64,000 bases of DNA from Clostridiales bacterium (GCA_019415945.1 DXYF01000018.1:30729-94728); one strand, 5' to 3'; shown: positions 26,250 to 35,770, counted from the first letter of the stretch. Made by a program: numbers and translations. The notes: generated from the letters alone by a model not told the origin.

Positions 26250-26993
26250 ATGGATTTTACAAATAAAACTGCCGTAGTAACGGGCGGTTCAAGAGGAATA
26301 GGACTTGAAATTGCTTCAAAGCTTGCAAAGGGAGGAGCAAATATTGCGATTCTTTATGTCGGCGATGAGAGCGAGGGCGCAAAAGCAAAGGAAGAACTTT
26401 TGCAGTACGGTACAAAGGTAGAACAGTATTTTTGCGATGTGTCTGATTTTGAGGCGTCTAAAGATGTTGTCGATAAAATTATTGAAGATTTCGGCGGAAT
26501 TGATATTCTTGTCAACAATGCAGGAATTACCCGCGACAAGCTTGTGCTCAATATGGACGAAAAGGATTTTGACGCTGTCATAAATGTAAACCTCAAGGGT
26601 ACATTCAATATGATTAAGCATACCTACAAGCATTTTATGAAAAAACGCTACGGCAGAATTGTAAGTACATCTTCAGTTGTAGGAATTATGGGAAATGCAG
26701 GACAAGCTAATTATTCAGCGTCGAAGGCAGGTATTATAGGACTTACTAAATCTGTTGCAAGAGAGCTTGCAGGCAGAGGAGTAACAGTAAACGCAGTTGC
26801 ACCCGGTTATATAGCTACGGAAATGACAAATGTTCTTTCCGATAAGGTTAAAGACGCTATGAAGGCACAGATTCCCGCAAAGCGTATCGGCACAACAGAG
26901 GATGTTGCAAATGTTGTAGCGTTCCTTTGCTCAGACGAGGCTGCTTATGTGACGGGAGAGGTTATTAAGGTTGACGGCGGACTTGCAATGTGA
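26250..26993 (+). CDS. fabG: 3-oxoacyl-ACP reductase (247 aa)
   Basis: A short-chain dehydrogenase that reduces 3-ketoacyl-ACP with NADPH. It shows TGGSRGIG (11-18), NNAG, the catalytic Ser in STSSVVG, and YSASK with Tyr about 155 and Lys about 159. ATG at 26250 is chosen over an upstream in-frame start at 26214 because CGGAGG lies 8 nt before it and the protein then begins as the family does. Confidence 0.95.
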   Translation: MDFTNKTAVVTGGSRGIGLEIASKLAKGGANIAILYVGDESEGAKAKEELLQYGTKVEQYFCDVSDFEASKDVVDKIIEDFGGIDILVNNAGITRDKLVLNMDEKDFDAVINVNLKGTFNMIKHTYKHFMKKRYGRIVSTSSVVGIMGNAGQANYSASKAGIIGLTKSVARELAGRGVTVNAVAPGYIATEMTNVLSDKVKDAMKAQIPAKRIGTTEDVANVVAFLCSDEAAYVTGEVIKVDGGLAM

Positions 26994-27085
26994 TGCAGAA
27001 AAACATTTGCCTTAGCTTATTTCAGCCACGCATAACGCATAATCTTTGGAATGATTAAATTACACAATTTAAATCGGAGGTAATT

Positions 27086-28315
27086 ATGAGCAGAAGAGTA
27101 GTAGTAACAGGATTGGGTGCTATAACTCCCGTCGGCAACGATGTTGATACCATGTGGAAAAATCTTATTGACGGAGTTTGCGGAATTGAAACAATCACTG
27201 ATTTTGATACAAGCGAGCTAAAGGTTCACATAGCAGGAACAATCAAGGATTTTGACGCTGAAAAATATATAGAGAAAAAAGAGATAAGAAAGCTTGACCT
27301 ATATTCTCAGTACGCTATTGCGGCAGCACAGCAGGCTGTTGATGACAGCGGAATTATAGGTAAGATTGACGAAAACCGTTTCGGTGTGTATATAGGTGCC
27401 GGTATCGGCGGCCTTCATACATTTGTAAAAAATGCGGTGGCAATGGAAAACGGAGGTGCGAGAAAGGTTTCTCCTTTCTTTATCCCGATGATGATAGGTA
27501 ATATAGCAACAGGAAATGTGGCTATCAGATTTAACGCAAAGGGTGCGTCTTTATCTGTTATGAGTGCATGTGCCACCGGTACAAACTCAATAGGTGAGGC
27601 ATTCCATGCTGTAAAGGACGGATATGTTGACGCAGTAATCGCAGGCGGTACGGAAGCAGTTATTGCACCGCTTACCATTGCAGGTTTTCAGAATATAAAG
27701 GCTCTTTCAACTAACCCCGACCCCAAGAAAGCGTCCCGCCCGTTTGATAAGGACCGTGACGGTTTTATTATGGCTGACGGTGCAGGTATGCTTATTCTTG
27801 AGGAGTATGAGCACGCAAAGGCAAGAGGTGCAAAAATTTACGCTGAATTCTGCGGATACGGCAACACCTGTGACGCACACCATGTTACCGCACCCGATCC
27901 CGAGGGTGCAGGACTTGCAAGAGCGATTAAAGTTGCTTTTGAAGAGGCAAATGTTGCAGATGACGCAGAAATTTATATCAATGCTCACGGAACGAGCACT
28001 CATCTTAACGATATGACAGAAACAATGGCTATCAAAACGGCTCTCGGCGAAAAGGCGTATGATGTCAACATAAGCTCAACAAAGTCGATGACAGGTCATA
28101 TGCTCGGTGCAACAGGTGCAGTAGAGGCTATTGCGGCAATCAAGGCACTGGGTGAGGGTATAATTCCTCCTACAATTAACCTTGATCAGCCTGATGAGGG
28201 ACTTGACCTTAACTACACACCTAATAAGGCTGTTAAGCGAAACATAAATGTTGCCGCTTCAACAAACCTCGGCTTCGGCGGTCACGACGCTTGCGTTGTG
28301 TTCAAAAAGATTTAA
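27086..28315 (+). CDS. fabF: 3-oxoacyl-ACP synthase II (409 aa)
   Basis: Condenses malonyl-ACP with growing acyl-ACP chains. The Cys-His-His triad is visible: SACATG (Cys about 162), NAHGTST (His about 301) and KSMTGH (His about 338). ATG follows CGGAGG. It is the only condensing enzyme in the operon, because no fabH (initiation) gene is present here. Confidence 0.95.
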   Translation: MSRRVVVTGLGAITPVGNDVDTMWKNLIDGVCGIETITDFDTSELKVHIAGTIKDFDAEKYIEKKEIRKLDLYSQYAIAAAQQAVDDSGIIGKIDENRFGVYIGAGIGGLHTFVKNAVAMENGGARKVSPFFIPMMIGNIATGNVAIRFNAKGASLSVMSACATGTNSIGEAFHAVKDGYVDAVIAGGTEAVIAPLTIAGFQNIKALSTNPDPKKASRPFDKDRDGFIMADGAGMLILEEYEHAKARGAKIYAEFCGYGNTCDAHHVTAPDPEGAGLARAIKVAFEEANVADDAEIYINAHGTSTHLNDMTETMAIKTALGEKAYDVNISSTKSMTGHMLGATGAVEAIAAIKALGEGIIPPTINLDQPDEGLDLNYTPNKAVKRNINVAASTNLGFGGHDACVVFKKI

Positions 28316-28333
28316 TCTGAAAGGGCGTAACAT

Positions 28334-28798
28334 ATGTATAACATAGATGAAATAAAAGAGTTTATTAAGGTTCTTGAGGACTCATCTCTTTCTGTTTTGG
28401 AAATTCAAAAAGAGGACGGATCAAAAATCCATCTTGAAAAGGCACAGCCTGCACAGCAGTTCGTCAGCACGGTTCCTGCCGCAGCTGTATCTGCTGCACC
28501 GGCTGCACCTGTTGCTCCCGCTCCTGCAAAGGATGCTGCTGCTCCGTCTGCTGCGTCTGATTGCTCCAAAACTATCGACGCACCTATTGTAGGCGTTTTC
28601 TACGCAGCTTCGGCTCCGGGAAAAACTCCGTTTGTGAGCGTAGGCAAAAAGGTAAAGAAAGGCGATGTTGTCTGCATTATTGAAGCTATGAAGTGTATGA
28701 ATGAAATTCAGGCTGAAGAGGACGGCGAAATCGCTGAAATCCTCGTTAATGACGGAGAGCTTGTTGAATACGGTCAGCCGCTGTTTAAAATAAACTAA
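28334..28798 (+). CDS. accB: Biotin carboxyl carrier protein of acetyl-CoA carboxylase (154 aa)
   Basis: Carries carboxybiotin between the biotin carboxylase and the carboxyltransferase. An N-terminal helix region (1-38) is followed by an Ala/Pro linker (about 45-75) and the biotinyl domain (80-154). The biotin lysine is K120 in EAMKCMNEI. Most homologues have MKLMN; the Cys is a small variation next to the modified lysine. Confidence 0.93.
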   Translation: MYNIDEIKEFIKVLEDSSLSVLEIQKEDGSKIHLEKAQPAQQFVSTVPAAAVSAAPAAPVAPAPAKDAAAPSAASDCSKTIDAPIVGVFYAASAPGKTPFVSVGKKVKKGDVVCIIEAMKCMNEIQAEEDGEIAEILVNDGELVEYGQPLFKIN

Positions 28799-28878
28799 AA
28801 TTAGGCGGACATTTTAACCTCTGTGTTTTGAGTTGATTAAAACGAGGGTAGAAGCTTAATTTTAAAGGAGAAATGATT

Positions 28879-29301
28879 ATGCTTAATCAGGAAGAAATCA
28901 AGAAAATACTTCCCCACCGTGACAATATGCTTCTTGTTGAAGAGGCAGAAAGCGTTGATGAGAACACGGCAAAGGGAAGATATACAATAAAGGGCGATGA
29001 GTTTTTTTTGCAGGGACATTTTCCCGGAAATCCTGTCGTTCCGGGTGTAATACTCTGCGAGATGATGGGACAGGCAAGCTGTTGTCTGCTTGCTGACAAG
29101 GTTAAAAACTGTACGCCGTATTTTACAAAAATGAACAATGTTAAATTTAAAAATCCCGTTAAACCGGGTGACACTCTTGAGAGCGTATGTACATTGACAA
29201 AGAGCAGAGGTGCGTTCTATTTTATTGACGCCAAGGGATATGTTGACGGAAAGCTGTGCGTAAGTGCCGAGCTTTCGTTTGCACTTGTAGAGAATAAATA
29301 A
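28879..29301 (+). CDS. fabZ: 3-hydroxyacyl-ACP dehydratase (140 aa)
   Basis: Removes water from 3-hydroxyacyl-ACP. The hot-dog fold signature GHFPGNPVVPGV holds the catalytic His (H47), and E61 follows in the next helix. Two in-frame ATGs exist (28873, 28879); AAAGGAG is spaced correctly only for the second. FabA-type isomerase features are not seen, so how unsaturated chains are made is not answered by this operon. Confidence 0.94.
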   Translation: MLNQEEIKKILPHRDNMLLVEEAESVDENTAKGRYTIKGDEFFLQGHFPGNPVVPGVILCEMMGQASCCLLADKVKNCTPYFTKMNNVKFKNPVKPGDTLESVCTLTKSRGAFYFIDAKGYVDGKLCVSAELSFALVENK

Positions 29302-29344
29302 ACAGACGGCGTTTTAAATTTTGCAATAATTAATTGGAAGTGAA

Positions 29345-30700
29345 ATGATGTTTTCTAAAATATTGATTGCCAACCGCGGCGAAATTGCGGTAAGAATAAT
29401 CCGTGCCTGCCGAGAAATGGGAATATCTACCGTTGCTATTTATTCCGAGGCGGACAAGGACGCTCTTCATGTGCAGCTTGCCGACGAGAGCTACTGCGTA
29501 GGAGGAAACAGAGTTGCTGAAAGCTACCTGAATATGCCTGCAATACTTACCGTTGCCGTAGAAAGCGGTGCTCAGGCAATTCATCCCGGATACGGTCTGC
29601 TTTCCGAAAACGCAAAGTTTGTTTCGCTGTGTGAGCAGTGCAATATCAATTTCATAGGTCCTGATTCCGAGATGATCAAACTGCTCGGCGACAAGGACAA
29701 TGCCCGCAAGACGATGCGTGCGGCAGGTGTTCCCGTTACTCCGGGCTGTGATATTGTAGAAAGCGTCCAGCAGGCTGTTGAAGAAGCTGAAAAAATCGGA
29801 TTTCCCCTTCTGATTAAGGCTCGCTCAGGCGGCGGCGGAAAAGGAATTCGCAGAGTCGATTCCATTGAGCAGTTTGAAGAAGCGTTTCTTTCTGCTTCTG
29901 CGGAAGCGAAGGCGGCGTTCGGCGACGGAGCGTGCTACATAGAAAAATTTATTCATCCTGTTAAGCATATCGAAATGCAGCTTTTGTGCGATAAATACGG
30001 AAACACAATTTGTCTCGGCGAAAGAGAATGTTCCGTCCAGAGAAAAAATCAGAAAATGATTGAAGAAAGCCCAAGCCCCGCACTTGATGAGAAAACACGC
30101 AAAGAGATGATGATTGCGGCGGTTAAGGCGGCTAAGGCTGTAAATTATGTAAATGCCGGTACGGTTGAATTTTTGCTTGACAAAAACAATAATTTCTATT
30201 TTATGGAGATGAATACCCGTTTGCAGGTTGAGCACGGTGTTACCGAAATGGTAACGGGACTTGACATTGTTCAGTGGCAGATAAGAATTGCCGCAGGAGC
30301 AAAGCTTACACGCACGCAGGACAGTATTTTTACACACGGCAATGTTATTGAGTGCAGAATAAATGCAGAAAATCCCGATAAGGGTTTCCACCCAAGCTGC
30401 GGAAGAATTAAAAGACTGCATATTCCCGGCGGCTCTTTTGTCCGCTTTGATACTGCTATTATGCAGGACTATTTTGTTCCCCCGTACTATGATTCGATGA
30501 TAGGCAAGCTGATTGTTCAGGCAAGAAGCAGGTCGGAAGCCATAAGAAAAATGAAAATGGCTCTGTCCGAGCTTGTTATTGACGGAATTGAGATAAACCG
30601 TGATATACTCGCCGAAATTTTGTCCGATGATCAGTTTGTGAGCGGTGAATATACAACAGATTTTATGGAAGATTTTGAGCGTCGCCGCAACAAGAAGTAA
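29345..30700 (+). CDS. accC: Biotin carboxylase subunit of acetyl-CoA carboxylase (451 aa)
   Basis: ATP-grasp enzyme that carboxylates biotin on AccB. Motifs: IANRGEIAVRIIRA at the start, the glycine-rich loop GGGGKGIR (about 163-170), RECSVQRKNQK, and MNTRLQVEHGVTE with the metal and bicarbonate residues. Length is typical. A second ATG at 29348 is equally possible. Confidence 0.96.
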   Translation: MMFSKILIANRGEIAVRIIRACREMGISTVAIYSEADKDALHVQLADESYCVGGNRVAESYLNMPAILTVAVESGAQAIHPGYGLLSENAKFVSLCEQCNINFIGPDSEMIKLLGDKDNARKTMRAAGVPVTPGCDIVESVQQAVEEAEKIGFPLLIKARSGGGGKGIRRVDSIEQFEEAFLSASAEAKAAFGDGACYIEKFIHPVKHIEMQLLCDKYGNTICLGERECSVQRKNQKMIEESPSPALDEKTRKEMMIAAVKAAKAVNYVNAGTVEFLLDKNNNFYFMEMNTRLQVEHGVTEMVTGLDIVQWQIRIAAGAKLTRTQDSIFTHGNVIECRINAENPDKGFHPSCGRIKRLHIPGGSFVRFDTAIMQDYFVPPYYDSMIGKLIVQARSRSEAIRKMKMALSELVIDGIEINRDILAEILSDDQFVSGEYTTDFMEDFERRRNKK

Positions 30701-30768
30701 CAGGTATTATAAATTCACAGGGCTTTACTTGTTTTACTGCACAAAAGCCAAAAGGTTATGGAGATATT

Positions 30769-31635
30769 ATGGATTTATTTTCTTTCAGAAAACCGAAAAA
30801 TGAACTTGAAGCGTCGTCTGACCAACAGCAGAATATTCCGTTTGTTCCCGATGAAATGTGGATTAAGTGCCCCAAGTGCAATACTATGCTCCTTACAACG
30901 GATATGGAGGAAAATCTCCGTGTATGCACAAGGTGTAATCACCATTTCAGAATGAATGCCAAACAGAGGATTGCTATGCTTGCCGACGAAAATTCTTTTG
31001 CAGAATATGATGCGGATATGGAAAGCAAAAACATTCTTGACTTCCCCGGATATGACCAAAAGCTTGAGAAGGCGAGAGCTAAAGGTTCAAAGGAATCCGT
31101 AATCTGCGGAAAATGCAAAATGGACGGAATTGAAGTTGTGTTGTGTGCGATGGATTCTGATTTTATGATGGGCAGTATGGGTACTGTTACAGGCGAAAAA
31201 ATAACCCGTGCGTTTGAATATGCAACCAAGAAAAATCTTCCTGTTATCGTTTGCACGGTTTCGGGAGGTGCCAGAATGCAGGAGGGAATACTTTCCCTTA
31301 TGCAAATGGCAAAAACTTCAGGTGCGGTAAAACGCCACAGCGATGCAGGTTTGCTTTACATAACAGTTTTGACCGACCCGACAACGGGCGGCGTTACGGC
31401 GTCGTTTGCTATGGAGGGTGACATTATTCTTGCAGAACCCGACACACTCGTTGCTTTTGCAGGACCGAGGGTTATCGAACAAACAATGAGGCAAAAGCTT
31501 CCTAAGGATTTTCAGACCTCGGAGTTTGTAATGCAAAAGGGCTTTGTAGATGCAGTAGTAAGCAGAGATAACCTAAAAGATACTTTGGTAAAACTGCTTA
31601 AAATTCACGGTTGCGGCGTTGGGGAGGCAGAATGA
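30769..31635 (+). CDS. accD: Acetyl-CoA carboxylase carboxyltransferase subunit beta (288 aa)
   Basis: Forms the carboxyltransferase with AccA. The N-terminal zinc ribbon is complete (C34, C37, C53, C56), followed by the crotonase-like domain with TGEKITRAFEYA and TVSGGARMQEG. The stop codon overlaps the start of accA, so equal production is likely. Confidence 0.95.
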   Translation: MDLFSFRKPKNELEASSDQQQNIPFVPDEMWIKCPKCNTMLLTTDMEENLRVCTRCNHHFRMNAKQRIAMLADENSFAEYDADMESKNILDFPGYDQKLEKARAKGSKESVICGKCKMDGIEVVLCAMDSDFMMGSMGTVTGEKITRAFEYATKKNLPVIVCTVSGGARMQEGILSLMQMAKTSGAVKRHSDAGLLYITVLTDPTTGGVTASFAMEGDIILAEPDTLVAFAGPRVIEQTMRQKLPKDFQTSEFVMQKGFVDAVVSRDNLKDTLVKLLKIHGCGVGEAE

Positions 31636-32417
31636 TGACAGCGTATGAAAAGGTTATGGCTGCGAGAGATGCGGGCAAACTTACGGCAGTAGACTTTATT
31701 GCAAATATGTTCGGCGACAGTTTTATCGAGCTTCACGGTGACCGCAGATTTTCTGATGACAAGGCTGTTGTTTCGGGACTTGCAATGCTTTATGATATGC
31801 CTGTAACCGTAATAGGTCTTGAAAAGGGCAGAAATACAAAAGAGAGAATGGAGCGTAACTTCGGTCAGGCTCACCCGGAGGGATACCGCAAGGCGTTAAG
31901 GCTGATGAAGCAGGCTGAAAAGTTTCGCAGACCTGTGCTGTGTCTTGTCGATACAAGCGGAGCTTACTGCGGAATCGGAGCAGAAGAGCGTGGACAGGGA
32001 CTTGCCATTGCGGAAAATATAATGGAAATGATGACGCTGAAAACCCCTATCCTTACTATCCTCATAGGCGAGGGAGGCAGCGGCGGAGCACTTGCTCTTG
32101 CGGTTGCAGATGAGGTTTGGATGCTTGAAAACTCTGTTTACTCGGTTATCTCACCGGAGGGCTGTGCGTCAATTCTTTGGAAAGACAGCTCAAGAGCTGC
32201 GGACGCTGCCGAGGCTCTTAAATTAACAGCACAGGACCTTTTTGAGCTTGGAGTTATTGAGCGTATTATCCGTCAGCCTAAGGCAGAGGACAAGGCGATG
32301 TTTGAGAGCCTGAAGCTTCTTGTAAGCCGTACTTTTGAAAAAAATCTTTCGATGACCGACGAAGAACTGACAAACGCAAGGTATAACCGTTTCAGAAAGA
32401 TCGGAAATAGCCTTTGA
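31632..32417 (+). CDS. accA: Acetyl-CoA carboxylase carboxyltransferase subunit alpha (261 aa)
   Basis: Partner of AccD. Motifs: FGDSFIELHGDR, GHxxGRNTKERMERNFG-type loop (here LEKGRNTKERMERNFG), FVDTSGAYCG-type (VDTSGAYCGIGAEERGQ) and IGEGGSGGALAL. At 261 residues it lacks roughly the first 50 residues of the Bacillus/E. coli proteins, as in other short clostridial forms. ATG at 31632 overlaps the accD stop; GGGGAGG lies just upstream. It ends the operon. Confidence 0.94.
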   Translation: MMTAYEKVMAARDAGKLTAVDFIANMFGDSFIELHGDRRFSDDKAVVSGLAMLYDMPVTVIGLEKGRNTKERMERNFGQAHPEGYRKALRLMKQAEKFRRPVLCLVDTSGAYCGIGAEERGQGLAIAENIMEMMTLKTPILTILIGEGGSGGALALAVADEVWMLENSVYSVISPEGCASILWKDSSRAADAAEALKLTAQDLFELGVIERIIRQPKAEDKAMFESLKLLVSRTFEKNLSMTDEELTNARYNRFRKIGNSL

Positions 32418-32557
32418 TAAAACATGGATCTGTATTGCAGGTGATTGAATGCCCAAATGCAGCAACGCCTGCAATGAAAATTTCGTATGATTATTGTCAG
32501 CGACTGAGTAATTTGTGTTTTATTTCTACACATATTTACAAAAGTTAAAAAAAGCTA

Positions 32558-32586
32558 TTGACTTGAAAGCGTATATATGATAGAAT
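32558..32586 (+). promoter_or_regulatory. Promoter of the rpmG-secE-nusG unit
   Basis: TTGACT, 17-bp spacer, TAGAAT. Confidence 0.65.
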
Positions 32587-32593
32587 AGTTGTA

Positions 32594-32632
32594 CCTCTGA
32601 AAGGGGCTTATTTTTTTGTGCCCTATTGAGGG
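32594..32632 (+). promoter_or_regulatory. Leader hairpin before rpmG
   Basis: Outer stem CCTC/GAGG and inner stem GGGGC/GCCC around a loop containing seven T. It sits directly at the start of the transcript. It may be a stability element; no known regulatory class is recognised. Confidence 0.35.
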
Positions 32633-32669
32633 AGGCTAAAATATTCCGAAATAACCGGGAGGTGCCGTT

Positions 32670-32819
32670 ATGAGAGTTAAAATCACATTGGCCTGCACAG
32701 AGTGCAAACAGCGTAACTACAACACAATGAAGAACAAGAAAAACAGTCCCGACAGACTTGAGATGAACAAGTACTGCCGCTTCTGCAAAAAACACACTCT
32801 TCACAAAGAAACTAAATAA
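32670..32819 (+). CDS. rpmG: Large ribosomal subunit protein bL33 (49 aa)
   Basis: A 49-residue protein in the usual place before secE. It keeps all four cysteines of the zinc-binding form (C9, C12, C36, C39), within [12 protein letters not shown] and [11 protein letters not shown]. The ATG is preceded by GGGAGGTG. Confidence 0.95.
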   Translation: MRVKITLACTECKQRNYNTMKNKKNSPDRLEMNKYCRFCKKHTLHKETK

Positions 32820-32831
32820 TGGAGGTACATC

Positions 32832-33098
32832 ATGGCTGACAAAAAGCTTGACGAAAAAAAGGCAGATGTCAAAAAGTCTGCCAAAAAAAGCAAAAAGCCT
32901 AATGTATTTAAAAGGCTTGTTAAGTACCTCGGCGCATGTAAGGGTGAGCTCAAGAAAATAACTTGGCCGACAGCAAAGTCAACAACCAAGAATTTCGGTA
33001 TTGTAATTGCCGTTATAATTGTTATGGGATTGTTTATATTTGCTCTCGACAGAGGCTTGTATGCATTGCTTGGCTTAGTTATGAACACTGCTGCTTAA
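32832..33098 (+). CDS. secE: Preprotein translocase subunit SecE (88 aa)
   Basis: Essential clamp of the SecYEG channel. A Lys-rich N-terminus (1-25) is followed by the amphipathic helix with ELKKITWPTAKSTTK and one membrane helix (about 57-80). The KxxWP motif and the place before nusG make the call secure. Confidence 0.95.
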   Translation: MADKKLDEKKADVKKSAKKSKKPNVFKRLVKYLGACKGELKKITWPTAKSTTKNFGIVIAVIIVMGLFIFALDRGLYALLGLVMNTAA

Positions 33099-33140
33099 AC
33101 GAGCGTTATTGCTTTAGCTTACGAAAGGAAGAAAGTTATA

Positions 33141-33668
33141 ATGCCTCAATCAGAAGCAAAATGGTATGTTGTTCATACCTATTCGGGTTACGAGAATAAG
33201 GTCGCCGCAGACCTTATGACAACTGCGGAAAACAGAAATCTTCAGGATATGATTATCGATGTCAAGGTTCCTACCGAAACAGTTGTCGAAACAGTAGGCG
33301 ATAAAACCAAAGAGGTCGAAAACAAAATATATCCGGGCTATGTTTTTGTAAAGATGGTATATACCGATGAAACATGGTATGTTGTCCGCAATATCCGCGG
33401 ATGCACGGGTTTTGTCGGACCGGGCTCAAAGCCTGTACCGCTTACAGATGCAGAGGTTTACAGAATGGGCGTTGAAACACGCAGCGTTAAGGTTTCCTAC
33501 AATGTAGGTGATTCGGTGCGTATTATTGACGGTCCGCTTGAAGATTTCGTCGGTGTTGTAGAAGAAATTGATACCGACAAAGACTATGTTCGCGTTACGG
33601 TTTCCATGTTCGGACGCGAAACACCTGTTGAGCTTGAGCTTGCTCAGGCTGAACTGATTGAAGATTAA
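33141..33668 (+). CDS. nusG: Transcription termination/antitermination protein NusG (175 aa)
   Basis: Binds RNA polymerase and adjusts pausing and termination. The N-terminal NGN domain begins AKWYVVHTYSGYENKV and includes YPGYVFVKM and GCTGFVG. The C-terminal KOW domain is GDSVRIIDGPLEDFVG. Standard length and order for Firmicutes. Confidence 0.97.
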   Translation: MPQSEAKWYVVHTYSGYENKVAADLMTTAENRNLQDMIIDVKVPTETVVETVGDKTKEVENKIYPGYVFVKMVYTDETWYVVRNIRGCTGFVGPGSKPVPLTDAEVYRMGVETRSVKVSYNVGDSVRIIDGPLEDFVGVVEEIDTDKDYVRVTVSMFGRETPVELELAQAELIED

Positions 33669-33699
33669 TTTTACAATAATCAGCCAAATGGCTTTTTAT

Positions 33700-33762
33700 T
33701 GGGAACATAACCGTTCCCTGTGGGAGGGACCCTACACAGTGGCGTCCCGCAATTTACCACGA
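33700..33762 (+). promoter_or_regulatory. L1-type operator in the leader of rplK
   Basis: A GGGAAC/GTTCCC hairpin is followed by GTGGGAGGGAC ... GTCCCGC ... ACCAC. The 5' GTGG and 3' CCAC arms enclose GGGAC/GTCCC with an asymmetric internal loop, the layout of L1 binding sites that mimic 23S rRNA. L1 would repress translation of its own operon here. Confidence 0.6.
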
Positions 33763-33782
33763 ATTTTGGAGGTGCAAACACA

Positions 33783-34208
33783 ATGGCTCAGAAGGTTGTA
33801 GGCTTAATTAAACTACAGATTCCCGCCGGAAAAGCTACTCCGGCATCGCCTGTTGGTCCGGCACTCGGTCAGCACGGCGTAAACATTGTTGCGTTCACAA
33901 AGGATTTTAATGAGCGTACAAAGAACGATATCGGTCTTATCATTCCTGTTGTAATAACAGTATATGCTGACCGTTCGTTTACTTTCATTACAAAGACTCC
34001 GCCCGCAGCAGTTCTTCTTAAGAAAGCTTGCGGTATAGACAGCGGCTCAGGCGTACCTAACAAGACTAAGGTTGCTCAGATCACCAAAGAGCAGATTACT
34101 AAAATCGCCGAGCAGAAGATGCCCGACCTCAACGCAGGTTCACTTGACGCAGCTATCAGCATGATCGCAGGTACTGCAAGAAGCATGGGTATTACAGTAG
34201 TTGACTAA
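33783..34208 (+). CDS. rplK: Large ribosomal subunit protein uL11 (141 aa)
   Basis: Part of the GTPase-associated centre. The N-terminal domain begins [20 protein letters not shown], and [13 protein letters not shown] is typical. ATG at 33783 follows GGAGGTG; an upstream in-frame start at 33720 lies inside the leader stem and is rejected. Confidence 0.97.
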   Translation: MAQKVVGLIKLQIPAGKATPASPVGPALGQHGVNIVAFTKDFNERTKNDIGLIIPVVITVYADRSFTFITKTPPAAVLLKKACGIDSGSGVPNKTKVAQITKEQITKIAEQKMPDLNAGSLDAAISMIAGTARSMGITVVD

Positions 34209-34215
34209 TTAATCC

Positions 34216-34244
34216 GGGTGGGAGGAAATTTCCGATTGACCACC
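34216..34244 (+). promoter_or_regulatory. Second L1-type operator before rplA
   Basis: GGTGGGAGGAAATTTCC then ACCACC, with outer stem GGTGG/CCACC and inner GGA/TCC. It shares the GGTGGGAGG core with the site before rplK. It lies about 20 nt before the rplA start. Confidence 0.55.
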
Positions 34245-34263
34245 TAACAATGGAGGAAAACTG

Positions 34264-34959
34264 ATGAAACACGGTAAGAAATATGTTGACGCTGCTAAGC
34301 TCGTTGACAAAAGTAAATTATATGACACAGCCGAAGCTCTTGATACAGTTATAAAGACTGCAACTGCTAAGTTTGACGAAACAGTTGAGCTTCATGTAAA
34401 GCTCGGTGTTGACAGCCGTCACGCTGATCAGCAGGTAAGAGGTGCGGTTGTTCTTCCTAACGGTACAGGTAAAGATGTTAGAGTTCTTGCTATCTGCAAG
34501 GGTGCTAACGAAGATCTTGCTAAGGAAGCAGGTGCTGACTTTGTAGGTGCCGAGGATATGACACAGAAAATTCAGCAGGAAAACTGGATGGATTTTGATG
34601 TGCTCATCACAACACCCGACTGCATGGGTCTTGTAGGTCGTCTCGGTAGAATTCTCGGACCGAGAGGTCTTATGCCTAACCCAAAGGCAGGTACTGTTAC
34701 AACTGACATTGCCAAGGCTGTTAAAGAGGCTAAGGCAGGTAAGATTGAGTACCGTCTTGATAAAACTAACATTATTCACTGCCCCATCGGCAAGGTAAGC
34801 TTCGGTACAGAGAAGCTTAACGAAAACCTTGACACACTTATGGAAGCTGTAGTTAAGGCTAAGCCTGCTGCTGCTAAGGGTCAGTATATCCGCTCAGTTG
34901 CCGTTACATCTACAATGGGACCGAGCGTAAGAATTAACCCGACAAAGTTCGGTGCTTAA
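34264..34959 (+). CDS. rplA: Large ribosomal subunit protein uL1 (231 aa)
   Basis: Forms the L1 stalk and, in many bacteria, represses its own operon. Motifs: [31 protein letters not shown] opening (residues 22-48), [11 protein letters not shown], and [18 protein letters not shown]. Complete. Confidence 0.97.
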   Translation: MKHGKKYVDAAKLVDKSKLYDTAEALDTVIKTATAKFDETVELHVKLGVDSRHADQQVRGAVVLPNGTGKDVRVLAICKGANEDLAKEAGADFVGAEDMTQKIQQENWMDFDVLITTPDCMGLVGRLGRILGPRGLMPNPKAGTVTTDIAKAVKEAKAGKIEYRLDKTNIIHCPIGKVSFGTEKLNENLDTLMEAVVKAKPAAAKGQYIRSVAVTSTMGPSVRINPTKFGA

Positions 34960-35002
34960 TTTAATCTAAGTTAAGTTATTTGCACAATAGTGTAAATATA
35001 AA

Positions 35003-35122
35003 TTCGCTGTTCTAAAGACAGCAGGTGCATTAGCATAAAGGGGTATCCCACCTGCCGAGGAAGATGCAAATTACATTTTGTATTTTTGCAGCCGTCCGAG
35101 GCTTCGGGCGGCTGTTTTTTTT
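35003..35122 (+). promoter_or_regulatory. L10 leader RNA with attenuator
   Basis: The 198-bp gap between rplA and rplJ holds hairpin GCTGT/ACAGC, then a longer stem CAGGTG/CACCTG with an internal bulge, then GCCGTCCGAG/CTTCGGGCGGC followed by eight T. This is the usual L10 leader, where the L10-L7/L12 complex binds and favours the terminator. Confidence 0.75.
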
Positions 35123-35157
35123 ATGAACTGCGTAAAAAACATTCGGAGGTGAAATAA

Positions 35158-35721
35158 TTGCCAAGTCAGAAAGTTTTAGAGCAGAAGAAGGCTGTTGTAG
35201 CTGAGCTTGCTGAAAGACTCAAAAACTCTATCACAGGTGTAGTTGTTTGCTACGAGGGTATTAACACTGAAGATGACACAAAGCTCAGAAAAGAGCTTCG
35301 TGAAAACGATGTAAAATACACAGTTGTTAAGAATACTCTTCTTTCCCGTGCTTGTGACGAGGTTGGTCTTGAGGATATTAAGCCTGTTCTCGAAGGAACA
35401 ACAGCTATTGCAACAAGTGACAGCGAGTATGCTGCCGCTGCAAGAATTCTTTGCAACTATGCAAAGGATCACGATAACTTTAAGGTTAAGTCAGGTTATC
35501 TTGACGGAGCTGTAATTGATATGGATACTATCGTATCACTTTCAAAGCTTCCCTCAAGAGAGGTTCTTCTTGCAAATGTTCTCGGTGCATTCCAGGCACC
35601 TATCGCTTCATTCGCTCGTGCCGTACAGGCTGTTGTTGATAAGGGCGGCGTTGAGGCTTGTGCAGCAGAAGCTGCTGCCGAATCAGAGGAGGCTCCTGCA
35701 GAGGCTCCCGCAGCAGAATAA
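35158..35721 (+). CDS. rplJ: Large ribosomal subunit protein uL10 (187 aa)
   Basis: Base of the L7/L12 stalk. It starts at TTG, 9 nt after GGAGGTG, giving MPSQKVLEQKKAVVAELAERLK. TVVKNTLLSRA and the Ala/Glu-rich C-terminal helix that binds L7/L12 dimers are present. Confidence 0.96.
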   Translation: MPSQKVLEQKKAVVAELAERLKNSITGVVVCYEGINTEDDTKLRKELRENDVKYTVVKNTLLSRACDEVGLEDIKPVLEGTTAIATSDSEYAAAARILCNYAKDHDNFKVKSGYLDGAVIDMDTIVSLSKLPSREVLLANVLGAFQAPIASFARAVQAVVDKGGVEACAAEAAAESEEAPAEAPAAE

Positions 35722-35770
35722 TCTGCTGATTAATTAAAATTTTACTAATTTTTATTGGAGGTAAATTAAA

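Noticed and set aside
29825..30421. 198-residue reverse open frame opposite accC
   Set aside because: Antisense shadow of biotin carboxylase.
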